A stretch of 64,000 nt of DNA from IMG/VR virus record IMGVR_UViG_3300025000_000076, positions 1 to 64,000 of that record. One strand, given 5' to 3'. Made by a program: the position numbers and the translations under genes. Shown here piece by piece: positions 6,249 to 11,858 of the stretch; positions within the stretch are counted from its first letter, which is position 1; each line of letters begins with the position of its first letter. This DNA comes from a virus. Below the pieces are notes generated by a model. That model saw nothing but the letters and a program-made list of their open reading frames with translations. It was not told the origin of the DNA and searched no databases.

Positions 6249-6833
6249 ATGAAAACAGAGGAAGAGGAAATGAAGGCTCAGGGATTCATCATTGACGAGA
6301 CTTGCTACTCTGGGGTCGCCTACAAAGTTGGCTGGTGTGGGCATCATGGGTATCAAAATATAAATGAGGAAAAGGGCTGTCCAGAGTGCCGCGCAGAAGC
6401 CGCCGAGTCCAAACTCGCTTCAGCCAGAAAAGCGATCACGATGTTCGACGTTACTCGAACGGATGCCTTGACCGCCGAAGAGCGCCAGAACATAACCCTC
6501 GCTATCATGCCTGCACTACTGGATGAAAACAGGAGCAACCTCTGTTTATTATTGGCGAGGTATGAGCAGGCGGTGGTTGAGGTAGAAGCTGACCTCAAGC
6601 AAGCAAGGGAGGAGCTTTTAGCTTCCGAGATGGCTAAGAATAGTATCCTAGGCAGCTATGAAAGGTTCAAAACCCGCGCCGAAGCCGCCGAGCAGCGCGA
6701 GAAGGTGCTGCAAGAGCTTCTTGAAGAATCCAAGCAGTTTTGTCTCAAAATAGACTGTGACGGAGACAACTTGAACATCGAGTTAGCGCGAAGGATTCAT
6801 GCGGTACTCGCTGCGGAGAGGGTCACCAAATGA
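6249..6833 (+). CDS. Zinc-site plus coiled-coil protein (194 aa)
   Basis: The N-terminus has CGHHGYQNINEEKGCPEC, a Cys/His cluster that could bind zinc. After it, residues about 45-190 are rich in Ala, Glu, Arg and Leu with heptad spacing, indicating a long coiled coil. Phage proteins with this layout are common and uncharacterised. The stop overlaps the next start (ATGA). Confidence 0.6.
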   Translation: MKTEEEEMKAQGFIIDETCYSGVAYKVGWCGHHGYQNINEEKGCPECRAEAAESKLASARKAITMFDVTRTDALTAEERQNITLAIMPALLDENRSNLCLLLARYEQAVVEVEADLKQAREELLASEMAKNSILGSYERFKTRAEAAEQREKVLQELLEESKQFCLKIDCDGDNLNIELARRIHAVLAAERVTK

Positions 6834-7000
6834 CCCACTACTGCCCTAACTGTAGAACCGGCACGCTTCACAGAAAATTACCCAAGACCGGATTCTTCAC
6901 TCAATTAGCCGCTTCTCTGATCTCGTTTGCCGTTATTCGGGAAGGAGTTGATCTGAGAGAACCTGAATACGAATGCCTGAAATGTGGGAGGGAGAAATAA
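6830..7000 (+). CDS. Small zinc-ribbon protein (56 aa)
   Basis: ATG 6830 overlaps the previous stop. CPNC (residues 5-8) and CLKC (49-52) frame a hydrophobic middle, giving a split zinc ribbon. The opening MTHYCPNCRTGTLHRK is typical of such domains. Function is unknown. Confidence 0.6.
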   Translation: MTHYCPNCRTGTLHRKLPKTGFFTQLAASLISFAVIREGVDLREPEYECLKCGREK

Positions 7001-7003
7001 AAA

Positions 7004-7372
7004 ATGGACTTTAACCAGTGGTTTGCTGTCCACGCTGAGATGTCGGAATTGGGGGCCAGTAAGTATGTGGAGAGGCACCCCGAGACACTGAAAGCTTTCA
7101 ACGCCGCCCTTGCTATAGGCGAGGCAAGAGGGCTGGAGCGGGCTGCAGCACTTTGTGCCGATGACTTCGAGGTGGGCTGTGAGGGCTCTGCTTGGGCTAG
7201 GCTCAGCCGCCAAGCCATAACCAACCCCGATCAATTTGTCGGCGCCGACAAATTGATCCACAAACAAATCGCCTGCGACTTCTTCCGCTGGTGGTACAAC
7301 CAGCCTGGAAGCAACACGGAGCAGGGCTTTGATGATTGGTGGGAGAATCAACAGAAGGAGGCCCAAAAGTGA
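7004..7372 (+). CDS. Hypothetical protein containing a 30-bp palindrome in its gene
   Basis: The 122-residue product begins MDFNQWFAVHAEMSELG, is predicted helical and ends in a Trp-rich segment (FFRWWYNQ). Codons for DQFVGADKLI coincide with the perfect 30-bp palindrome at 7229-7258. The family is not recognised. The gene lies two genes upstream of the serine recombinase. Confidence 0.65.
   Translation: MDFNQWFAVHAEMSELGASKYVERHPETLKAFNAALAIGEARGLERAAALCADDFEVGCEGSAWARLSRQAITNPDQFVGADKLIHKQIACDFFRWWYNQPGSNTEQGFDDWWENQQKEAQK
7229..7258. repeat. Perfect 30-bp palindrome
   Basis: GATCAATTTGTCGGC (7229-7243) is followed directly by its exact reverse complement GCCGACAAATTGATC (7244-7258). Symmetry stops at both flanks. 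It lies inside a coding region about 315 bases before the serine recombinase gene. Confidence 0.9.
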
Positions 7373-7563
7373 ACCTAACTTCCTGCGGTAATTGCGGCAT
7401 AGTTCTAGACCGAGACAGGATACCTGAGCCAGATATCTGGGACGAAGAAGACGGCAGCGTCAAGTCAGGAGTTGCTGCTTGGGATGGAGATGACTGGGTG
7501 CCCACCATTGAGTGCCCTGCGTGCTCCTCCAGAATACTTTATCGAGATGGGAATATAAGTTAG
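7369..7563 (+). CDS. Small zinc-ribbon protein (64 aa)
   Basis: I chose GTG 7369 because it follows GAAGGAGGCCCAAAA, although the frame is open upstream. CGNC near residue 6 and CPAC near residue 49 form a zinc ribbon around an acidic insert. It overlaps the previous stop codon (GTGA). Confidence 0.6.
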   Translation: MNLTSCGNCGIVLDRDRIPEPDIWDEEDGSVKSGVAAWDGDDWVPTIECPACSSRILYRDGNIS

Positions 7564-7573
7564 GAGGTCTAAA

Positions 7574-8251
7574 ATGGAACGGTGCATTTTCTACAGCCGT
7601 GTCTCAACCAAAGGACAGTCAGAGCGACACGGACTCGACGCTCAGCGAGCCATAGTTGCTGATTACGCAACCCGTCACAATCTCGAAGTCATCAAGGAGT
7701 ACACCGAGGTAGAATCTGGCTCCAACAAGGAAAGACCGGTTCTCAAGGAGGCCCTGAACTACTGCGAGTTGACCGGCTGCAGGCTGATCACAGCAAGACT
7801 TGACAGACTTTCGAGGAGCCTCTCGTTCCTCACCGTGATCCTGGATTCCGGAGTCGAGATCATCATCTGCGACTTCCCCAACACAAGCAGGTTCGTACTG
7901 AACGTGCTCGGCTGCGTAGCTGAGTACGAGTTGGAGAGGATCAGGGAGCGGACCAAGAACGGCCTGAAGGCGGCTAAGGCCAAGGGAGTTCAACTGGGCA
8001 AGGCGTGCCACTTGAACAGAGATGAAGCCAAATTTGGAGATGGCAGAATCCAAGGCTCTCTCAAGAACCGGACCAAAGCGGATCTTCGCGCCGAGAAATT
8101 GAAACCTGAAATAATCAAATTCCAGAACCAAGGAATCACCTCTTTAACCGCCTTGGCTCAGCAATTGACTGAAGCAGGAATCCAGACTCCCAGGAAGAAA
8201 AAGGTCTGGACTTCACAGGGCGTCAAGAATCTGCTGGTGAGGATTGGGTAG
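7574..8251 (+). CDS. Serine recombinase (resolvase/invertase family)
   Basis: The 225-residue protein has the resolvase catalytic domain: YSRVSTKGQS with the nucleophile Ser at residue 10, a Gln-Arg (LDAQRA) and the ARLDRLSRS motif near residue 75. A helical linker (LERIRERTKNGLKAAKAKG) follows, then a short helix-turn-helix DNA-binding end. Its size fits small resolvases or invertases rather than large serine integrases. It could resolve genome multimers, invert a segment or, less likely, integrate. An AT-rich gap follows. Confidence 0.9.
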   Translation: MERCIFYSRVSTKGQSERHGLDAQRAIVADYATRHNLEVIKEYTEVESGSNKERPVLKEALNYCELTGCRLITARLDRLSRSLSFLTVILDSGVEIIICDFPNTSRFVLNVLGCVAEYELERIRERTKNGLKAAKAKGVQLGKACHLNRDEAKFGDGRIQGSLKNRTKADLRAEKLKPEIIKFQNQGITSLTALAQQLTEAGIQTPRKKKVWTSQGVKNLLVRIG

Positions 8252-8505
8252 GATTAATTAGATTTTTTAGGTATACTTCGGTAATTAAATAGTATTTAAA
8301 ATTTAATATTGATCACCATTTTAGTAGTAATTAACTTGGCTCAGGGGTAAGCCCAAGAAATTATTGGTTCTTTAAGTTTAAACTAAGAAAATTGACACGA
8401 AACTAAGATTTCTCTTGCCTTTTTACCTGAAAAGTAATACGCTTCTGAATAGGTACTGAGCAAGCAGAACCGTTTGACCTTTCATTGATTTTTGATAATT
8501 TTGCG
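8252..8505. other. AT-rich intergenic segment after the recombinase
   Basis: No gene is visible in about 300 bases (8252-8550). The segment is AT-rich and holds a palindrome (AGTTTAAACT near 8376), an imperfect stem (CTTGGCTC...GCCCAAG, 8335-8357) and an isolated TTGACA at 8392 without a usable -10 box. Its position right after a serine recombinase makes a recombination site possible, but no core site can be defined. Confidence 0.4.
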
Positions 8506-8525
8506 TTGTGGTATAACGACCACAA
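8506..8525. promoter_or_regulatory. Operator-like inverted repeat over an extended -10 box
   Basis: TTGTGGT (8506-8512) and ACCACAA (8519-8525) are perfect inverted repeats. The sequence TGGTATAAC reads as an extended -10 promoter element for the gene at 8551. It differs from the other two palindrome families. Confidence 0.4.
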
Positions 8526-8550
8526 ATTCAATGCACTAGGAGAGATTTTA

Positions 8551-8709
8551 ATGCCCCACTTGCCTACCTGTGAAAATTGTCCTCGCCACCTCAACCAACT
8601 CCAAGCCGTAGCAGAAATGCTCACGGACGATCACAAGGACTCGCTGCAAGAGACTTTGTGCGATGATCACGAAGATGGCTCTTGCCCTAACAACCCCTGG
8701 AGCGTGTAG
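8551..8709 (+). CDS. Small Cys/His/Asp-rich protein (52 aa)
   Basis: ATG 8551 follows CTAGGAGAGATTTTA, so I prefer it over the upstream ATG at 8485. The product has CENCPRHL and later acidic Asp/His pairs (DDHKD, CDDHEDGSC), which may bind metal. The family is not recognised. It forms a one-gene unit between an operator-like repeat and a terminator-like stem. Confidence 0.6.
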   Translation: MPHLPTCENCPRHLNQLQAVAEMLTDDHKDSLQETLCDDHEDGSCPNNPWSV

Positions 8710-8754
8710 CATTTTTGTTTGAGCAGGACCACAATTGAATATCCAATCTTCCTG

Positions 8755-8778
8755 AAGGGCCTCTTAATCGAGGCCCTT
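8755..8778 (+). terminator. Terminator-like hairpin
   Basis: AAGGGCCTC (8755-8763) pairs with GAGGCCCTT (8770-8778) around a 6-base loop. The following GCTATT is only weakly U-rich. Confidence 0.55.
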
Positions 8779-8793
8779 GCTATTCTGAGATAA

Positions 8794-8807
8794 ATTCACA
8801 AGTGCAT
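8794..8807. promoter_or_regulatory. ATTCA-N4-TGAAT operator, copy 3 (one mismatch)
   Basis: ATTCACAAGTGCAT lies just upstream of the -35 box of the promoter at 8815. The stretch through TTTTTATCTTGAC is almost identical to 37197-37222. Confidence 0.65.
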
Positions 8808-8814
8808 TTTTATC

Positions 8815-8843
8815 TTGACTTATTGTTAGAGATGGTATATACT
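8815..8843 (+). promoter_or_regulatory. sigma70-type promoter flanked by two operators
   Basis: TTGACT (8815-8820), 17 bases, then TATACT (8838-8843). One operator copy lies upstream and another overlaps the -10 box and start region. Confidence 0.8.
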
Positions 8844-8854
8844 CACATCTGAAT
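8841..8854. promoter_or_regulatory. ATTCA-N4-TGAAT operator, copy 4 (one mismatch)
   Basis: ACTCACATCTGAAT overlaps the -10 box of the promoter at 8815. The mismatch is shared with the TATACT box. Confidence 0.65.
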
Positions 8855-8883
8855 TAAAAATCATTTTAAACGGGAGCAAAATT

Positions 8884-9066
8884 ATGTCGGTAAGCTACAC
8901 CCTTATCGGAGCAATCACAGCGATCATTGGCTACCACATCCACCAGAGCGTCTTCTTCACAATCATGGATTTCTTGTTCTGGGGTATCGTCTGGATCAAA
9001 TGGCTGATCTTCCACGAAGTCACGCTGAGCATCATCAAGTCCGCTTTCGCGTGGTTCTTCGTCTAA
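8884..9066 (+). CDS. Small hydrophobic membrane protein (60 aa)
   Basis: Almost the whole product is hydrophobic (MSVSYTLIGAITAIIGY, then FLFWGIVWIKWLIF), giving two or three short membrane segments. It is the first gene of the operon driven by the promoter at 8815. The lytic transglycosylase two genes later makes a holin or superinfection role conceivable, but nothing proves either. Confidence 0.6.
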   Translation: MSVSYTLIGAITAIIGYHIHQSVFFTIMDFLFWGIVWIKWLIFHEVTLSIIKSAFAWFFV

Positions 9067-9069
9067 CAA

Positions 9070-9083
9070 ATTCATATCTGAAT
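9070..9083. promoter_or_regulatory. ATTCA-N4-TGAAT palindrome, copy 5
   Basis: ATTCATATCTGAAT, exact in the fixed positions, lies between the TAA stop at 9064-9066 and the AAGGAGGTGA of the next gene. Confidence 0.65.
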
Positions 9084-9107
9084 TTAAAAGGAGGTGATTT
9101 AAAAGTG

Positions 9108-9263
9108 ATGGTCAAGCATTGCATCGCTCTCGACGAGGACACTACGAAAAAACTGGATGAACTCGTTAGGCTAGGCACAGGGAAATCCAACAAATCCCTG
9201 ATCCTCAGAGAGTTGATTGACAAGGAGTACGTTTTGAGAAAAGGAGTTTTGAATGAGGCTTAA
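9108..9263 (+). CDS. Ribbon-helix-helix DNA-binding protein (candidate regulator)
   Basis: The 51-residue product (MVKHCIALDEDTTKKLDELV, then SNKSLILRELIDKEY) has the strand-helix-helix pattern of Arc/MetJ/CopG-type repressors, which bind palindromes as dimers. It follows a perfect anti-16S ribosome binding site, AAGGAGGTGA; GTG 9105 is an alternative start. An operator copy lies directly upstream and two more flank the operon promoter. This makes it a good candidate for binding the ATTCA-N4-TGAAT sites. That link is inference. Confidence 0.7.
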   Translation: MVKHCIALDEDTTKKLDELVRLGTGKSNKSLILRELIDKEYVLRKGVLNEA

Positions 9264-9858
9264 AATCCGGGTGGCTCACCTGGCCCAGATCGGAGTTCTG
9301 CTGGTGATTTTAACTGCAGCAGCAACGGCGGTCGCAACCAAGGCGCTCTTGGATGTTAGGAAGGTGGATCAAAAAGCCCAAGTTTTGCTTGAAGGGAGGA
9401 AGCATGAAGTTGATGCTACGACTCAAAGGCTGAAGCTTTGGTACATGGAGAAGAACGAAAGGCTTTGGTCCGAGCTTGCTGAGTACCAGGCAGCAGCTAC
9501 GATCAAAGCCGCAAGAGAGCAGCATCTTGACCTGAGTTTATTAGTCGGGACAATCACTGCCGAATCTGAGGGGTACCCATTTGCAAGAAGCAGGACCGGC
9601 GCTAAAGGCTCGGGGCAAGTAGATTTCAAAGCTCATGCCGATAGGTTCCCCCTAATTACGAAGGAGTCTGAAAAGTATGATCCCGAGGTTAACATCAGGT
9701 GCTCTGCTGTACTTTTAAAAGAGTACACGATGAAGTACGGGGTCCGGAACGGCCTGCAGGTCTACAACTTAGGCACTGGGTCATTTGAGAGGGGCAGGCG
9801 GAACCCGAAGTATTCACGAAAAGTGTTGAAATTGGCTAGGGAATATCGACATTTTTAA
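9253..9858 (+). CDS. Membrane-anchored lytic transglycosylase
   Basis: An N-terminal span (about residues 11-31, rich in Leu, Val and Ala) is followed by a coiled linker, then an SLT-type domain. It shows VGTITAESEGYPFARS with the catalytic Glu, GAKGSGQVDFKAH, and VYNLGTGSFERG. Such enzymes cleave the MurNAc-GlcNAc bond of peptidoglycan. Residue pattern and length (201) fit soluble SLT domains on a signal anchor. It may act in lysis or in DNA entry. It overlaps the regulator gene, so it is expressed from the regulated promoter at 8815. Confidence 0.8.
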   Translation: MRLKIRVAHLAQIGVLLVILTAAATAVATKALLDVRKVDQKAQVLLEGRKHEVDATTQRLKLWYMEKNERLWSELAEYQAAATIKAAREQHLDLSLLVGTITAESEGYPFARSRTGAKGSGQVDFKAHADRFPLITKESEKYDPEVNIRCSAVLLKEYTMKYGVRNGLQVYNLGTGSFERGRRNPKYSRKVLKLAREYRHF

Positions 9859-9863
9859 ATGGA

Positions 9864-9877
9864 ATTCACATCTGAAT
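9864..9877. promoter_or_regulatory. ATTCA-N4-TGAAT palindrome, copy 6
   Basis: Exact copy ATTCACATCTGAAT, followed by CTAGGAGG of the gene at 9892. Confidence 0.65.
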
Positions 9878-9891
9878 CTAGGAGGAAGTAA

Positions 9892-10176
9892 ATGCACATC
9901 GAAGTGTGGAGATTTGCAGACGAGATAAAAAAGTTGATCAAGTACGAAGACACCCACTGGGAAATCAGATTGTATGGGCCTTCGCTGGTGGAACAGGCGA
10001 AGAAGCCATTCAACACCCAGCACCCGGTACAAATAGGCCAGCGGATTTTGATGCACCACTTCGGAGAAATCCTCGCAGCACGATTCAAGAAGTGGATTGA
10101 CATGAACTACGAAATCGGCTCGGATGATCGTGAGTGGAGTTCGACGGGAGTTGTGGTAGAGGAGATGGCTGCATGA
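9892..10176 (+). CDS. Hypothetical protein (94 aa)
   Basis: The product begins MHIEVWRFADEIKKLIKYED and is a small mixed alpha/beta protein with no recognised motif. It overlaps thyX by four bases (ATGA), suggesting translational coupling. Confidence 0.6.
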   Translation: MHIEVWRFADEIKKLIKYEDTHWEIRLYGPSLVEQAKKPFNTQHPVQIGQRILMHHFGEILAARFKKWIDMNYEIGSDDREWSSTGVVVEEMAA

Positions 10177-10874
10177 TCGAGCAAGTAAAACCTGAGGTGG
10201 TCCTGGTGACCTGCACCGAGGACCGGATGGTTCCTGCTAAAGCCGCTAGACTCTGCACCTCGACCAAAACTGTGGCTGAAATCTTAGAGCCCTTTGATGG
10301 CGACGAGGCGATTATGGATCAGGTCATGGGCTACGGGCACCAGTCAATCGCGGAGCACTTCTCGGTGACCTTCGGAGTTTCTGGGATCAGCCGCGTGACT
10401 GAGACTCAGATGGTGAGGCACAAAGTTGGAACTTCATATTCAGTCAAATCCGGGAGGTACACGAAGGTCGGAGAGAATTTCAAGGTGGTGGTTCCTGAGA
10501 AGATCAAGGGGCGGCGGGTGAATATCAGGATACCATTTCCGATAAGCGTAGAGAAGATTCTGGACTACGCCCACCGCGCCTACCTCGACCTACTGGACCA
10601 AGGAGTTCCTCCCGAAGACGCCCGCTACATCCTACCACAAGCTACAGCGACCCAACTGCTGGTGACGATGAATGCAAGACAGTTGCTTCACTTCTTCGGA
10701 GAGCGCTGCTGCTCTAAAGCTCAGTGGGAGATTCGAGAGGTAGCAAATCAGATGCTTCAGATTTGCCTGGAGGTGCACCCAGTTTTATTCAAGGGTGCTG
10801 GTCCCAAATGTCTGGCGCTTGGGTTTTGCCCCGAGAAGAATTCGTGCGGGCTGCGCCCTCCCAAGCAAGCGTAG
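10173..10874 (+). CDS. thyX: FAD-dependent thymidylate synthase ThyX
   Basis: ThyX makes dTMP from dUMP using methylene-tetrahydrofolate and FAD. ATG 10173 after GAGGAGATGGCTGC is preferred over the open upstream frame. The 233-residue protein shows GYGHQSIAEHFSVTFG, the signature region R82-H83-K84 and SGRY at 93-96, and the C-terminal NARQLLHFFGERCC. The usual third signature residue Arg is Lys and the spacing to SGRY seems one residue longer than in the textbook RHRx7S form. With the dUTPase and NrdD/NrdG in this window it forms a nucleotide-supply set. Confidence 0.92.
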   Translation: MIEQVKPEVVLVTCTEDRMVPAKAARLCTSTKTVAEILEPFDGDEAIMDQVMGYGHQSIAEHFSVTFGVSGISRVTETQMVRHKVGTSYSVKSGRYTKVGENFKVVVPEKIKGRRVNIRIPFPISVEKILDYAHRAYLDLLDQGVPPEDARYILPQATATQLLVTMNARQLLHFFGERCCSKAQWEIREVANQMLQICLEVHPVLFKGAGPKCLALGFCPEKNSCGLRPPKQA

Positions 10875-10917
10875 GACATTTCGAACCTCCTTGTTTTGAA
10901 AATCTGAATGAAACCAC

Positions 10918-10946
10918 TTGACACCTCCGAAGCAGATGTGTATTCT
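10918..10946 (+). promoter_or_regulatory. sigma70-type promoter for the first winged-helix gene
   Basis: TTGACA (10918-10923), a 17-base spacer and TATTCT (10941-10946). The spacer end (10930-10943) resembles the operator with three mismatches, suggesting weak autoregulation. Confidence 0.7.
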
Positions 10947-10983
10947 TAATCACAAATGGATGGATACCAAAAGCGGAGGCGAA

Positions 10984-11334
10984 ATGACTCTCGACCCTGA
11001 TCATGCGGAGCAGTTCCAGGAGTTGGTCAAGGAGAGAATCAAGGGCATTTCGCCAGCATTTGCGGCCTTATTTCTGCTAGTGGCTGAAAACGAGGGCATT
11101 ACGATCTCGGAACTTAAGGACCTTTCTCGAATTGGCAGATGTACCCTGACCAAGATGCTGCGGTTATTGGGTCCTGCTTATGTAGGCCACAACGGGGCAG
11201 GAAAGGCCATAAAAATGGGATTTGGGTTGATTCGCCTGCAGGTCAGTTTGGGGAATCGACGGGAGCGCGTAGTGGTTCTATCCGTCAAGGGTAAAAAGAT
11301 TTTCAAGGAGCTGATGGCTAAAACCTCAGCCTAA
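10984..11334 (+). CDS. MarR-like winged-helix regulator A
   Basis: ATG 10984 after GCGGAGGCGAA is the likely start; the upstream part of the frame is occupied by a promoter. The 116-residue protein has a winged-helix core: FAALFLLVAENEGITISELK, a recognition helix (CTLTKMLRLL) and a wing before a C-terminal SVKGKKIFKELM helix. This is the layout of MarR/PadR-like phage regulators, which bind palindromes as dimers. It is weakly similar to the next gene, suggesting a tandem duplication. Confidence 0.75.
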   Translation: MTLDPDHAEQFQELVKERIKGISPAFAALFLLVAENEGITISELKDLSRIGRCTLTKMLRLLGPAYVGHNGAGKAIKMGFGLIRLQVSLGNRRERVVVLSVKGKKIFKELMAKTSA

Positions 11335-11352
11335 AAATTTTTAAGCTAGGCA

Positions 11353-11366
11353 ATTCACAATCGAAT
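11353..11366. promoter_or_regulatory. ATTCA-N4-TGAAT operator, copy 7 (one mismatch)
   Basis: ATTCACAATCGAAT lies in the gap between the two winged-helix genes. Confidence 0.6.
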
Positions 11367-11370
11367 GCAA

Positions 11371-11384
11371 ATTCTAATTTGAAT
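11371..11384. promoter_or_regulatory. ATTCA-N4-TGAAT operator, copy 8 (one mismatch)
   Basis: ATTCTAATTTGAAT lies four bases after copy 7. The pair sits directly before the second winged-helix gene, as expected for a doubled regulatory site. Confidence 0.6.
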
Positions 11385-11425
11385 TGCTAACTTAAAAATA
11401 CCAAATAAACAAGGAGGTAAACGAA

Positions 11426-11782
11426 ATGGCTGGCTTAACTAAGGGTCTCATGAAATTCAAGAAGTCGCAGCATGTGCTGGAGCAAATTTTCGCTGAACTT
11501 CCGCTGCAGCACGTCATGCTGCTCTTAGCGATAGCTGAGGAGGATGGGATCACCCAGCCGAAAATAGCGGATAAACTTGGGTGGCCGCAAGGCACCGTTT
11601 CTCGAAACGTGAAAAAACTTTCGGTCTACCTGGTGGAATCCGAGACGGGAGCTAAGAGGAAAGCGGGTTACGAGTTGGTCGAACAGCGCCCCGATACCTT
11701 CGACCGGAAGGCGAACGCGGTTTACCTGACTCCTAAAGGTAAGAAGGTTCTGAAGGAGATCTCGGACATTATTGAGGGTTGA
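11426..11782 (+). CDS. MarR-like winged-helix regulator B
   Basis: The 118-residue protein shows the MarR-like winged-helix order: LPLQHVMLLLAIAEEDGI, a helix-turn-helix (TQPKIADKLGWPQGTVSRNV), a wing around KAGYELVEQ and a terminal LTPKGKKVLKEI helix. It has an AAGGAGG site and is preceded by two operator-like palindromes. It ends the operon at a strong terminator. It and the gene at 10984 are the best candidates, besides the ribbon-helix-helix protein, for the phage regulator. Confidence 0.8.
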   Translation: MAGLTKGLMKFKKSQHVLEQIFAELPLQHVMLLLAIAEEDGITQPKIADKLGWPQGTVSRNVKKLSVYLVESETGAKRKAGYELVEQRPDTFDRKANAVYLTPKGKKVLKEISDIIEG

Positions 11783-11786
11783 TTGG

Positions 11787-11819
11787 AAGGGAGCGGTTCT
11801 TTGTGGGCCGCTTCCTTTT
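11787..11819 (+). terminator. Rho-independent terminator
   Basis: AAGGGAGCGG (11787-11796) pairs with CCGCTTCCTT (11808-11817), with one G-U pair and an 11-base loop, and the U-rich end follows directly. Confidence 0.75.
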
Positions 11820-11828
11820 GGAGTAGGA

Positions 11829-11842
11829 ATTCAGAAGTGAAT
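11829..11842. promoter_or_regulatory. ATTCA-N4-TGAAT palindrome, copy 9
   Basis: Exact ATTCAGAAGTGAAT, just after the terminator and before TTTAAAGGAGG of rtcB. Confidence 0.65.
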
Positions 11843-11858
11843 TTTAAAGGAGGAGAAA

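Noticed and set aside
7574-8251. Large serine integrase
   Set aside because: At 225 residues it lacks the long zinc-ribbon and coiled-coil C-terminal region of large serine integrases.
8392-8420. TTGACA at 8392 as a promoter
   Set aside because: At 17 bases distance only TTGCCT is found, which is not a usable -10 box.
10134-10172. Longer start for ThyX
   Set aside because: The upstream ATG lacks a ribosome binding site and adds a non-conserved Gly/Cys-rich stretch; ATG 10173 fits the family start.
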